Origin: Phoronis ovalis
Lineage: Eukaryota > Phoronida > Phoronidae
Assembly (NCBI GenBank): GCA_028565635.1
Contig: JAOXYB010063746.1
Location: 1 to 10,434, forward strand
Reading direction: 5' to 3'
DNA length: 10,434 bases
How positions within the stretch are numbered: the stretch's first letter is position 1; each line of letters starts with the position of its first letter. This document shows positions 1 to 9,769 of the stretch, piece after piece. The notes beneath the pieces are model-generated. The model was not told the origin of the DNA. It did no database searches and saw only the letters and a program-made list of their open reading frames with translations. The position numbers and the translations under genes were made by a program.

Positions 1-3000
1 TTTACCTTGATGGAGGACATTATATTCTCTGAAAACTCTTACGTTTTTACTCCCAGTCTGTGAATTAAAGGGCATGAATTTATTTCAGGTCTGCCAAAGG
101 GTATATCGTTGATATATGAAGTATCCTAACTGTATTAAACTACCGACGTTATGTACAGCCTTAATAGAATTGAACCCACATCTCCCACCCAACCAAATCC
201 TACTTATGTCACATTTAAATTCGTTCTTTTCCTCAGTACTCTGTCTTTTAAATGTTTGTCAATATTATCTTCTTAATTACTGGTATTCTAAACATGATTG
301 TTGCAATATATTATCTTCTTATAAACGAATAAAGTCTTACCGAACATGCTTCATATGAATATGTTAGATTATTTCTTCATTCTTCTTTGTACCTTTAGGA
401 TCAGGTTTGAAAAAAATGTATGTACAAAAATGGATTCTCCTCCATCTTGTTACTGTTATGATTTGCATATTTATGCCAAGGATAATGTACAAGTCAAATG
501 TTTATAAAAGTAAATTCAGTTAATGTGGTTAGTTTAAGTTACTATCAGAATTAGTTATATACATTATTAATATTAAATCAAACACCTCTCAGTCCGGATC
601 TATCTATCATAATCTCTGTGCATGCTCTTTGTTACATCAAGAGCACCCTTTTTATTTAACTCAAGAATCTCCTGACTGCCATGTCGCCAAGTCCACTCAA
701 TTCACCAGATTTCCTCATGTTAGTGGCTGAACTCTCAACCATGATGTTCTGCTGATATCAGGTGTTATTGACTAGCGACTACAGTAAGAGATAAGTTTTG
801 CACCTTTGATTCTGGATAATTAATATGTAAATCAATAACTGTGATAATGCCACAGTAACCGCTCTATAAAATAATATCATGTTAGGTTACTATTTTTGAT
901 TATTCATTGTCAGCTCCCTACAACTTAATAGAACTTGTCCATATAAATTTAGTTTGTTTTTAGTGGTCTTGAATAATCTGTTCTTTTTGCATTGTGTATA
1001 CATTCATTGAGTGCATTTTCATTAAAAAGCATAATAGTATTTTTCTTAAATTTGTGGTAAATGATGTTTTCATAAAGCTAATACATTATTTTTTATAAAA
1101 AAATGGTTTGTAAGCTTCTGATAACAGTGATTTCTGTTTAAGAAGTTCCACTATAAATAGCATTGTTTATTACTCAAATCAAGGTCAGTTATCTTTGTAA
1201 TAGCATTTCAGATGTTTTGCATTGTAAACTTTTAAAATTGTGATACTTCAGAGCATATCCTTTTGCTTTTGTGACACTCTGTAGTATTCAGGCATCTGAA
1301 AAAACTGCAATACAATTTCCAAAATATAGTACAAAACTTGAATGCTGCTCCATGAACAGATATAAATTTTTTGTAACTCAAGAAACTAATAGTCTTTAAT
1401 AAAAGTATAGAAAACTCATAGCCACAAATTATATTGCAGAAATGCTTTTATCTTATAAATTATATTGCTATGTTCACTGTTTCATTATGCAAAATAAGAT
1501 AGATATTGGTTACCAGCTGTTTTTCATCAATTTATATATAGTTACATGTATCCTCTGTGTTTTTTTTTTGAGAAATACTAGTAATATTATTTGTAAGTCT
1601 GTATTTTTAAGTTGGCTAGTACCGTTAGAGGCTGACATACTTTGAAGTTAATTTTGCTTGATTAAAAGCAAATATAAACTAATAAAAGTAGGCTTTTTGG
1701 AAAACTTGTAACATAACAATTATGAAAAATTACTTTGCTTGTCTTTCACGTGATTATGTAATTAGCAAAGATGCCAATTTGGTTGAAAACTCACTTTTTT
1801 CAAAACACCAACTTCAAAAAATATAAGCCTGACACAAAATAAAGCTAAAATTGGCCAACAGTGTCTGTAATGAGATTTCTCAGATTTTCGTAAATGATGT
1901 GGGGCATAACTTTTGAATAAAAAAAATTAATCTGCGACATGTTTAAATTTACTACTTGAAGTTACTGAAAAATAATAGTGACACCTTATACTTTGATATA
2001 TGAAAATTCAGAAAATATTTAGTTTATATACAAAGATATAAAATCTGAAAATTTAAGAGTGAAAATTTCTTGTCAGATGTGACCTCTTTGGAATTATGAC
2101 TACAGCATCAGCTCCACCTTAGGGACAGTTGAATACTATATGCGTAACTGCTCTGACAGGAACTTGTTTTTTCTACACAAGTGGTTTATTGACCGAGGCA
2201 TGAAAGTAGACCGACTAATCCCAGGAGACTAACTAGCCTTTTGATATCAGACACACACCTAATGCGAAATAATCAAATGCCAATTGGTGAAGTCTTAGTA
2301 GTACAAGGTGTAGTTAACCAATCCAGCAATCAATGTTTTTGTAATCCATTTGTTTTTGTAGTTCATTATAACATAAAATTTGCTTTCATCAATAATTTTA
2401 AAAAAGGCCTTGCATGCCTTGTTAGTGTAGAAGGTGTTGGAAGTTAGTTAGATTTTGTTTAAATCTAGTTAGCGGAACATGTGGATAAGGGGAATAAAGT
2501 TTATTTTATTTTGGTAAAAAGTATGAACCTATTAATTATAAATGTTGTCAGAAGTTACTGTAAATAACATGCTCTGATTAATTTGTTCTTTACATTAAAA
2601 ATGGCAGAGTTTTAGAAAGTCTGAAAGAGGGATGTAATTAAAAATTAAAAAAATTTAAAAATCTGATGACAAACAAGGAATACTCGTCATGTACTAGTAT
2701 TCTATGTTTTATGTCTATTTAGGTATTTAAAACTAAAAATGGTGGGTTAAAATTTGGGTGTAATGCTTTCCCCTACTTATGTATACAGAAAAGATCAAAT
2801 GGTATTAGTTTTTATAGCGATAATTGGTATGTAGTGCTATTTGTATTCATACTGCAATATGACTGTAGCATTATCAACATCCTAAATATTGATTTCTTTA
2901 ATACAGACAGGAATTATAATGGTATTGCTAGAATAACCAAATTATACCAAAAACCGGGGTCTTCAGAAATTGAGATATACCAGTGCCATTAAGTTTTTAG

Positions 3001-3435
3001 TGAAAGCTACAACTATTTATTCCACCTGATACCAACAAATTTTAAAATGGATTGTTATTTGCATTGTAAAATCTTAATTACCTACATGTATAAAAGCACC
3101 TACAGAAAATGTTTCGAACTGCTTTCTGTTTGACTAACAGTATAATATATGGAAATCCTGATATACAAGGGTTAGAGGAAAAACAATGAGCACTGGAATG
3201 AAGTGAAATCATTAGGATATGTACCCAGGAGGATCCACTCAAATTAAATTAGGATAAAAGGGTGTTTATTTGAGGGATCAGGCATGCAATGTTATGCATT
3301 TAGAGTATGAAAATCAGCAATTCAGACCAGAAAGGGTATTTAATTTTTAATCCTGGTTTAGCGTAGAGTCTGTTTTGCAGGACGAGTCTTGTTTAGCGTC
3401 CAATTTTTCGCAGTGAGTTATGTTTTTTTGCTCTT

Positions 3436-3541
3436 CCAAATTCAAGTTTTGAATAGGGTACTAACTTCAGCATAGGTGGTCTTGCTTTTGTTTGCTTGTC
3501 AGAAAATTTCAGTCATTGTTAGAGTACCAATTTCAGCATAG
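3436..3541. repeat. Imperfect 40-bp direct repeat, copies 66 bp apart
   Basis: The two copies end at 3475 and 3541 and share gggtactaacttcagcatag versus gagtaccaatttcagcatag, with weaker similarity for about 20 bases upstream. They look like an old local duplication in the long upstream intron. Confidence 0.5.
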
Positions 3542-3854
3542 CTCCTGCTGAGAGTTCATTTTTCAAACCTCAATAACCACTGTCTTATTTAGGTTTTTTA
3601 GGCCGTTAACGAGTATGCATGATTACCCATATTTTATTTGAGTGGTCTCCTGGGGATATCTATGGTCATATACTGAAGACTGCTGAATGTAGTTATAGCT
3701 TTCATCTACAGAGTTGGAAGACATATTGTTCTTTTTTATATTCTTTTTTCTTCAGCTAATTTTGTATGCAGATTTTCTTAGAAGTATTGGTCAGATTTAA
3801 CCTAAATTTTGTGTAAATGTTTTTATGAACTTGAAAGGGAATTGTTTTGATTAT

Positions 3855-4140
3855 GAAGGAAGGTGGCTGTCTGTAATCCAAAAACATGTCAAAAACATAT
3901 TCTTTGATAACTCGGAAAGTACTGGACAGATTTCAACAAAACGGGTTCAAAATATTTGGTAGATACTGTTATGAAGATGAAAATTTGAAAAGAAAAAGCT
4001 GGTGGCCATCTTGGATTCAAAATGGCTGCAATGTGAAAACATATATTCTTTAATAACTGTTTTCTGTGTTTTTAAGATAAAAATTTATGGTAAAAAATTT
4101 CTTGAGTCTAAGATGTCTGCCTTGTCAAAAACTATGTGTT
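3855..4140. repeat. Interspersed repeat with two diverged internal units
   Basis: An aaaacatattctttgataact block at about 3892-3912 recurs as aaaacatatattctttaataact at about 4036-4058. Each is preceded by a related stretch: ggtggctgtctgtaatccaa at about 3862-3881 and ggtggccatcttggattcaa at about 4001-4020. The ggtggccatcttggatt and aaaatggc motifs are, from memory, common in repetitive DNA of marine invertebrates. The family is not identified. Confidence 0.45.
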
Positions 4141-4399
4141 GAAAGCCATGTACTGTGTTGCTGTGCGACACTAAATCTAGTTTAATAACAAAGGCTATTA
4201 AGTCTTCCATTCCAAGTGGATTAGTCTCCCATCTTATAGCTCATTTGCCAAATTTGTCACTCAAAAATTCTCTCAACTTGACAAATATGCAATCAATATA
4301 TTTCAGGATACCTATTTATACCCATATTGTTAATCTATATAATTTGTAGTAAATTAGTATGTAATTGTGAAAATTAAAGCATATTGTATCTTATTTCAG

Positions 4400-4441
4400 G
4401 TAATACTCCACTCCACATTGCTGTGACGCTTGGTAGAAAAG
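4400..4441 (+). CDS. ANKRD13C: ANKRD13C exon a (first visible exon, start of an ankyrin repeat)
   Basis: The acceptor is ttatttcag at 4391-4399. The exon begins with GT, which completes a split Gly codon, then reads NTPLHIAVTLGRK and ends with the first base of a Glu codon. TPLHIAV is the classic opening of an ankyrin repeat helix pair. The donor is GC (AAAG then GCAAGT) rather than GT. This end is forced because only it joins in frame to the next exon and gives the family's K-E-C junction. The exon is 42 bp, and the preceding exon is not in the window. Confidence 0.9.
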
Positions 4442-7400
4442 GCAAGTACTGTGATACATGTAATTTCATTGTCTAATAAAGATATTGTAACATTTACAGG
4501 GCGATTCTATTCATTTAACTAAAATGATATTTTGAAAATATTCAGTTTACAACATTTTATAGATTATTATAAACTGAGAATGATTTATAAGTGACAACTA
4601 TAAATTTAAAAAACTGCTACATGGTAGATTGTGCAATTTTTTAGAATTGCAAGCACTCATTGTTTTTCTCCAAAATTGAACTTATCAGAAATAAAATAGG
4701 CACCAATTAGCTAGTCTGCCAAAGTGCATCATTCTGGTATAATTTGGTAACTTACAACAATTTTTGAAATTAAAGAAAATTTTGAAAAATCTTTATTTTG
4801 CTGACTGTTTCATTATGTTCTCATAGCTATATACATACCTCAAATGTTTTCTGATAGAATATTATGTTGAAATGCCCAAAATTAATTAACAATGCTAAAG
4901 ATATGTATTCTTAGTTTGATTAACTATGATAATGTTACAGTGAACAATCCAAAACCTAAAGTTTGTGTCTCCTATGAGTCATGGTTATGCCATTCTGTGT
5001 TAACCATCAATTGGTCACAATGGTAATATTGAAAATAAATCAAATTGTTACACATTACTCTTGTACTTGTAGAATGTGTTCATTTGCTGCTGGCCCATAA
5101 TGCACCAGTAAGAATAAAGAATTCTCAAGGATGGACTACTTTAGCTGAGGCAATAAGCTATGGTGACAGACAAACTAGTATGTTGTGATACTCAATTAAC
5201 GAAACATCTATAAAGTCATATCAGTGTGAAGATATAATACTAGTTCAACTGGAAGTCTGCATCTGATTTCCTGGAAATAGATTAATGACATGACAGCCAT
5301 TTACGTAAAAAATTTTATGAGTTAACAAAATTACGTTTGTAAAATTAATGAAGTATGAAAGTTTCCCCTTGTGGAAAGATGGATTGTTACCTCACAACCT
5401 TACTATTCTGTAAAGTACCTTATTTTATGTTACTGTAAGTTTCATGTATGTTGTGCCATATTTACTAAGCTGTAAAAGTTTATTAAAGGGTGAGTAACTT
5501 CTAGCATTTGTTGATTTGTAGTCACTTCTTTACTGCGGAAACTCAAACAACAATCACGGGAACAATTAGAAGAACGGCGACCAGACCTCATACAGGCCCT
5601 CAGAGATCTGGCTGATTTCTATTTAGAATTAAAATGGGATTTTCAAAGCTGGGGTAGGTCAGATAATACACCTGCTTACCAGTTTTAAATTTTCTGCTTT
5701 ATTTAGTGATTGAAAAGGTATAATTCTGATTTCAAACACATATTTAGTCAAAAACCTATTGCACAAGAAAGGTTGCGATGTTATCCCAAAATTTTCTTTA
5801 GTCTACTATTTATGACGGAAAGAAGTTGCCTAGTCATCATGTAACCTCTAACACTGTCTTTTGCTTAAGTATGTAAGCTAGGATATTATAGAACTTTATG
5901 CTGAATTCAATTTTAAATTACTTTTCACTGGATTTCACTGCTGTGACATCAAATGCTGATGTAAATCTGATGTTTTATCATAAAAGTGCTGATTGCATAA
6001 GAAGTTTTACTAACTGAATTATGGTGTCGAATATCTTGTTCCTACTATTGTATATACAAGAAAAAAAATTTAAAATGATTTTTTTTCTCATATTTTTCAG
6101 TTCCTTTAGTCTCACGTTTGTTACCGTCTGACATATGTAAGATACACAAAAAGGGACCATGTATCAGGTAAAAAAGACATCCTTGTGCTTTATACACTTT
6201 TTCTATATTTGAAAGTTTTATACCTTGTATGGCTTAAGTTAAAAAGAATAGGAGTTGCACAGACTTGTTAATATGTATTTATCAAGTATATTGTCTGTTT
6301 CTTGATATTTTAATATCATCATGACAGAGCAAATAAAATTCGTTATGTTTAATCTGCTCTACGGGCAATTTCTCCAGAAAAGTCTAGTGTTTTCTTGAAT
6401 AACTACCAGATGATATGATCACTGTTATAAATTTGATAACATGAAATAATTATAAAGAAGCTTTCAGGCAGAATATATTTTCATTAGCGTTTAAACTATC
6501 AAATAAATCAATTTTTACTGTGAATTAGAATAAATGCTAGGAACATATTTTGGGCTACATTTACATTTTTGAAAATATTTCCATTACTTTGCAGAATGGA
6601 TACTACTTTAGTCGATTTCAACGACATGAAATGGGAGAGAGGAGACATCAGTTTTATATTTAATGGTGACTGTCGACCGTCTCAGTCGTTAACAGTTCTA
6701 GACAATGAGAAAAAAGTCTTCCAAAGAGTAAGATATGAGGTAAATGCAGTTGTTATCTCAAACATATGTAAATAGATAAGGACATTTATTTAAGTACCCC
6801 TACTGCAAGATTTTGTACATCATTACTGTTTCATTCATTTCTGGTCAAATATAACTGAATTGAACTTAGAACTGAAGCTTTCAGTTAAATTGGACATTTT
6901 CCTTCAGTCCTAGAGATCTCTGGTGAAAGAAAAAAATGGTTTCTGAATCAGATAATTGTAAAGCTTCTCAGTACTGAGGAACATGTTAAATACATTAAGA
7001 TAGCAGCAACTTCTACTTGGGCCAAATGTAGTTTTAATTAAATGACTGTGTTAAGAATTTAAACATGGCATCTGTACAATAGGAAAATAATTAGGTCTAA
7101 AATGTGTATAATCTTTCAGGACACAGAATCAGAGATTGACGATGAGGTGGACATATTAATGAGTAGCGATATCATGGCTGCTACAATGTCGACGAAAAAT
7201 ATCACATTTAGTCGTTCACAAAGTGGGTGGATATTTAGAGAAGACAAAACGGTAAGTTTATAACTTACATCACAAATACCTAAAGCGCGAATGGCATGCC
7301 ACCCGTTGCATATAAGTAATTCCGAGTTCAATTCCTGTCAGTAGTCTTGCATCCAAATTCTTATTTTTTGTTACTCATAATGTATGTAAAACAGCTATGT

Positions 7401-9769
7401 GCTATTGGTATGTAAAATGGCCTAAACGTACAAATCTGTTGTTCATCATGTTTCTGGTACTGCTGTCATTAAATAAACAAATCCTGTTAAGTTATGACAT
7501 AAGCCAGCATAAAAAACAAATTACAATAAATGCAACTGCACTGAAGTAAAGATTTATAACATCTTTGGATTTATTACTCTAACCTGATTTGGCAACATGT
7601 AAAGTCATGTTCGTTCCAGGGCTGTACACCTGAAGTTATGTTTACTATACACCTACCTTAATGCTCGAATGATGATTGATTAATGCTAGGAAGTTGCTCA
7701 TTGTGTATATTGTTATAGGACATGGTTGGAATTTATGAAGCTGATTATTATGCTGTACATGGTTTGGTGCTGGACTCAAAGAAGAGGTAATAAAACTATA
7801 CTTGTTATTGGAAGTAATGATCAAGTTGCGAGTATCCATCCAAGTTCATTTATATCCGACATTAAGCCAGTATAATGATATGTGTTTTTTTACGATATTT
7901 ACATTTAAACAGTATAATTATATGTGTTTCTTACAATATTTACATTTAGACAGTATAATTATATGTGTTGCAATATTTACATTTAGACAGTATAATTTTA
8001 TGTGTTACAATATTTACATTTAGACAGTATAATTATATGTGTTTCTTACAATATTTACATTTAGACAGTATTATTATATGTATTTCTTACAATATTTACA
8101 GTTAGACAGTATAATTATATGTGTTTCTTACAATATTTACATTTAGACAGTATAATTTTATGTATTTCTTACAATATTTACATTTAGGCAGTATAATTAT
8201 ATGTGTTTCTTACAATATTTACATTTAGACAGTATAATTATATGTGTTTCTTACAATATTTACAGGAGAGAACATTTGTCAGAAGCAGACATAAAGAAAA
8301 ATAAGGAAGTGCTACATAATCTCACAAAAGGAAATCTTACAGATAACTACGAGGTAACACTGGGTAATAATAATAGTTTATTGTCATTGTTACATATTTT
8401 ACAAAGTACATGGACAAAGACAAAGAAAATTATTAAAGAACAATACTAAACATAACTACTAAATAGATCAACTGCAACATGTATACAAATACACCAGACC
8501 ATGCACGCTTTCACTCATGCACCACACACACACACATACTTACAGACTAACATTTTGATGACATGAGATATGATCTATCCTCATTTATGACGATCTGACT
8601 AAAAAGAAAAACGGCCAGTCACTAATACATATGAAGATGTTATGGTGACTTCAAGTGCTTTGTCTGTGAGCTTTCAATTTATCATTTCATAGTTGTTTAA
8701 ATTTCACTGTATTTGAACACATGCCGAAACTAAATGAATGACCAAGGAGATAACTATATGTTTACCTACTTCAGGTTAGTCATAGAAAATCTTTGGAAGC
8801 TCCTGAAGAAACTGTGATTACATGGGATGATTACATATCTGCTGAGCCCGGCCATCCTTTGTATCTTGGTAGGACACCTGTGTGTAAATCATCAGTTAAG
8901 CATTTCAAAGCCACAGTTGCTATGGTTAGTTGATATTGTAGTCAAAATACTCTCTTCTTAGGGACACAGTATCGATCGCATTTACAAATGTAACTTGTTA
9001 TTAATGGCATGTTGATATGCTAATGTTGTTAAATTTGAAAAAATAATAATATATTTTTTCCTTGAAACAACTGCGCATTTTTTTATGAAAAACGAATATT
9101 TGGATTTTGTGAAGGATTTTGCAAAAACTCGCAAAGATGCTTTCTGTAGATATCAGGTTACTGCATGTCCCTAAGTGGAATAGAGCTGCAATGATGTAAA
9201 ATGTTATCGTTGAGAGCAGCTAATACCGTCTGATTCCAGTAACAACACTACTTATTGTGCCAGCATAATTTTTTAACAATTTTTTTTTGGTACAGTGTTA
9301 TTCTGACTTACGATTTGCTTTCCATTTCAGAGTGAAAAGTTTCCAATGGAAGTGGATGCTTTGCTTGATGTACTAGAAGTTATTGCACCTTTCAAACAGT
9401 TCAAGAAACTACGAGAATTTATGACATCAAAATTACCAGCAGGATTCCCGGTTAAGTGTGGTGAGTTATCTAAATTCAGGATTTTTTTGAAAACAGAAAT
9501 TATCAATTATCTGATTCGTGGTAATAATTGTCATTGTATTTCAAAGCATATTTTCACTTTACTTTAAATAAAATACAAGTAAAGAACTTGTTAACACTAA
9601 AGTCCAGCATGTTGACGTTATTAATATATTTTCAGAAATTCCTGTTTTTCCTAGTGTAACTGCTAGAATAACTTTTCAAGAATTCCAACTAATGGATGAT
9701 ATAGAACCAGCTCTATTTCTTATTCCAAGAAATTATAAAGAAGACCCAAACAGGTTTCCGGATTTATGA
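4400..9769 (+). CDS. ANKRD13C: ANKRD13C-like GPCR-chaperone protein, 3' eleven exons (partial gene)
   Basis: Eleven exons join in one frame to give 396 complete codons plus two bases of a split Gly codon, ending in TGA. Numbering residues from the first complete codon, ankyrin-repeat sequence fills 1-52 (NTPLHIAV at 1-8, HLLLAHNAPV, NSQGWTTLAEAISYGD). A GPCR-chaperone domain follows, with LELKWDFQSWVPL, ISFIFNGD, EVDILMSSD, SGWIFREDKT, REHLSE, TWDDYISAE, VLEVIAPF, KLREF, LPAGFPVK and the terminal EDPNRFPDL. From memory, human ANKRD13C is 541 residues and ends almost identically, so about 145 N-terminal residues lie upstream of the window. The protein stops where ANKRD13C stops, and no ubiquitin-interacting motif tail like that of ANKRD13A/B/D is seen. 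The human protein acts at the ER membrane, holding and folding receptors such as the prostaglandin D2 receptor; the same role here is inferred from homology. No promoter is visible. Confidence 0.93.
4442..5072 (+). other. GC-AG intron
   Basis: The intron starts GCAAGT after AAAG and ends tgtag. It is AT-rich with nothing else recognisable. Using the nearby GT at 4446 instead would put a TAA in frame within the next exon, so the GC donor is well supported. Confidence 0.85.
5073..5177 (+). CDS. ANKRD13C: ANKRD13C exon b (ankyrin repeats)
   Basis: This 105-bp exon lies between acceptor cttgtag (ending 5072) and donor gtatgt (5178). It encodes residues 15-48 plus parts of the flanking split codons, including CVHLLLAHNAPV, KNSQGWTTL and AEAISYGDRQ. 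These are the second half of one ankyrin repeat and the start of the next. Both junctions are phase 1. Confidence 0.93.
5522..5653 (+). CDS. ANKRD13C: ANKRD13C exon c (end of ankyrin repeats, start of chaperone domain)
   Basis: The acceptor is gatttgtag (ending 5521) and the donor gtaggt (5654). The 132-bp exon encodes residues 50-92: a basic, polar helix SLLRKLKQQSREQLEERR, then LIQALRDLADFYLELKWDF and QSW. The helix leads from the ankyrin repeats into the GPCR-chaperone domain and closely resembles vertebrate ANKRD13C. It is phase 1 at both ends. Confidence 0.93.
6101..6167 (+). CDS. ANKRD13C: ANKRD13C exon d (chaperone domain)
   Basis: A T-rich tract and ttttcag (ending 6100) precede this 67-bp exon, and donor gtaaaa (6168) follows. 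It encodes VPLVSRLLPSDICKIHKKG and PCI (residues 93-114), with an Arg codon split AG/A across the next intron. A minus-strand reading frame over the same bases is a shadow. Confidence 0.92.
6595..6739 (+). CDS. ANKRD13C: ANKRD13C exon e (chaperone domain)
   Basis: The acceptor is actttgcag (ending 6594) and the donor gtaaat (6740). The 145-bp exon encodes residues 116-163: MDTTLVDFNDMKWERGD, ISFIFNGD, LTVLDNEKKVFQRVRYE. The ATG at 6569 belongs to the intron and is not a start. The Met at residue 116 is internal, sitting where I recall vertebrate proteins having Leu. A second in-frame donor-like site, GTAAGA at 6728, lies 12 bases before the chosen one. Confidence 0.93.
7120..7251 (+). CDS. 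ANKRD13C: ANKRD13C exon f (acidic linker and conserved core)
   Basis: The acceptor is atctttcag (ending 7119) and the donor gtaagt, the full consensus, at 7252. It is 132 bp, exactly 44 codons, phase 0 at both ends (residues 164-207). An acidic stretch DTESEIDDEVD runs into ILMSSDIMAATMSTKNITF and then SGWIFREDKT, a highly conserved family segment. The phase would allow the exon to be skipped without a frameshift. Confidence 0.94.
7281..7340 (+). repeat. Degenerate tRNA-derived SINE fragment (possible)
   Basis: Within the intron 7252-7718, taaagcgcga at 7281-7290 resembles the end of a tRNA D arm, and gagttcaattcc at 7324-7335 resembles the RNA polymerase III B box (GTTCRANNC). The spacing is longer than in a tRNA gene and no acceptor stem pairs, so this is not a working tRNA. 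The family is not identified. Confidence 0.35.
7719..7786 (+). CDS. ANKRD13C: ANKRD13C exon g
   Basis: The acceptor is ttgttatag (ending 7718) and the donor gtaata (7787). The 68-bp exon encodes DMVGIYEADYYAVHGLVL and DSKK (residues 208-229), with an Arg codon split AG/G into the next exon. The GLVLDSKKRREHLSE stretch across the junction matches the family. Confidence 0.92.
7868..8265 (+). repeat. 41-bp minisatellite, about ten copies, running into a 3' splice site
   Basis: Copies start with CAGTATAAT at 7868, 7910, 7951, 7988, 8025, 8066, 8107, 8148, 8189 and 8230. Lengths are 42, 41, 37, 37, 41, 41, 41, 41, 41 and 36 (truncated). The two adjacent 37-bp copies lack four bases of the TTCTTACA part. 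Copies are very similar, which implies recent expansion. Each unit carries a CTTAC branch-point-like motif (except the 37-bp ones) and AG dinucleotides. The last copy ends in tttacag, the acceptor of exon h. Confidence 0.95.
8266..8353 (+). CDS. ANKRD13C: ANKRD13C exon h (acceptor formed by a minisatellite copy)
   Basis: The acceptor atatttacag ends at 8265 and is the truncated last copy of a 41-bp tandem repeat. The donor is gtaaca (8354). The 88-bp exon encodes RREHLSEADIKKNKEVL and HNLTKGNLTDNYE (residues 230-259). The ATG-started frame from 8201 reads through the repeat and into the intron beyond, and is not a separate gene. Confidence 0.92.
8523..8536. repeat. Short (CA)7 microsatellite
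   Basis: Seven CA dinucleotides lie in the intron 8354-8774. The rest of that intron shows nothing recognisable. Confidence 0.8.
8775..8924 (+). CDS. ANKRD13C: ANKRD13C exon i (chaperone domain)
   Basis: The acceptor is ctacttcag (ending 8774) and the donor gttagt (8925). The 150-bp exon is 50 codons, phase 0 at both ends (residues 260-309): VSHRKSLEAPEE, TVITWDDYISAEPGHPLYLG, VCKSSVKHFKATVAM. TWDDYISAE corresponds to the conserved TWEEYISAE of ANKRD13C. The exon's own first six bases (GTTAGT) are identical to its downstream donor hexamer. Confidence 0.93.
9331..9460 (+). CDS. ANKRD13C: ANKRD13C exon j (chaperone domain)
   Basis: The acceptor is tccatttcag (ending 9330) and the donor gtgagt (9461). 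The 130-bp exon encodes SEKFPMEVDALLDVLEVIAP, FKQFKKLREFMTSKL and PAGFPVKC (residues 310-352). The ATG at 9346 is internal, since splicing and homology extend five codons further upstream. The open frame past 9460 is intron. Confidence 0.94.
9636..9769 (+). CDS. ANKRD13C: ANKRD13C exon k, C-terminal coding part with stop codon
   Basis: The acceptor is atattttcag (ending 9635). The exon completes a Glu codon and then encodes IPVFPSVTARITFQEF, a variable QLMDDIEP stretch, ALFLIPRNYKEDPNRFPDL and TGA at 9767-9769 (residues 353-396). The end FPDL is the same as I recall for human ANKRD13C, so TGA is the expected stop. The frame then stays open for another 112 codons, annotated separately. Confidence 0.93.

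Larger units (their letters stand above)
1..4399 (+). other. Long upstream intron, 3' part (no exon recognised)
   Basis: The first visible exon starts in phase 1, so an exon ending in a Gly codon's G must lie upstream. I looked for the preceding ankyrin segment (the family's HECVFKGD-type sequence ending in a D-x-H-G motif) and found none here, so the whole stretch is read as intron. It is AT-rich. It holds a 40-bp imperfect direct repeat and a dimeric repeat (both listed separately), a less AT-rich stretch at about 590-800, and short open frames at 2083-2232 and 2241-2447 that I cannot assign. An unseen alternative exon cannot be excluded. Confidence 0.6.

Noticed and set aside
116-358. Plus-strand open frame of 80 codons near the window start
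   Set aside because: It is rich in Leu, Ser, Cys, Tyr and Asn, as expected from random AT-rich sequence, and has no recognisable motif or splice support.
656-742. Short minus-strand frame (MVESSATNMRKSGELSGLGD...) in a less AT-rich patch
   Set aside because: It has only 28 codons, with no match I recognise and no splice context. It could be a repeat remnant, but the evidence is too thin to annotate.
1442-1645. Hydrophobic 67-codon open frame
   Set aside because: Its hydrophobicity follows from T-rich DNA, and there is no family resemblance.
1893-1972. Another C/D-like pair (ATGATG ... CTGA) in the long upstream intron
   Set aside because: The C box is imperfect, and the flanking complementarity is not placed next to the boxes as a snoRNA needs.
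4155-4349. 64-codon open frame just upstream of the first visible exon
   Set aside because: It is not in frame with exon a, is closed by TAG before the acceptor, and does not resemble the ankyrin segment expected there.
5978-6160. Minus-strand open frame of 60 codons
   Set aside because: It is an antisense shadow of intron sequence plus exon d and has no recognisable protein content.
7116-7331. Minus-strand open frame of 71 codons
   Set aside because: It lies antisense over exon f, whose plus-strand translation matches the ANKRD13 family and has consensus splice sites.
7669-7744. C/D-box snoRNA-like pair (ATGATGA ... CTGA)
   Set aside because: The D box would lie inside coding exon g, and no terminal stem or other box is present.
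7802-8449. Two plus-strand open frames (7802-8023 and 8201-8449) with repeated peptide motifs
   Set aside because: They are translations of the 41-bp minisatellite. The second merely runs through the repeat into real exon h and then into intron.
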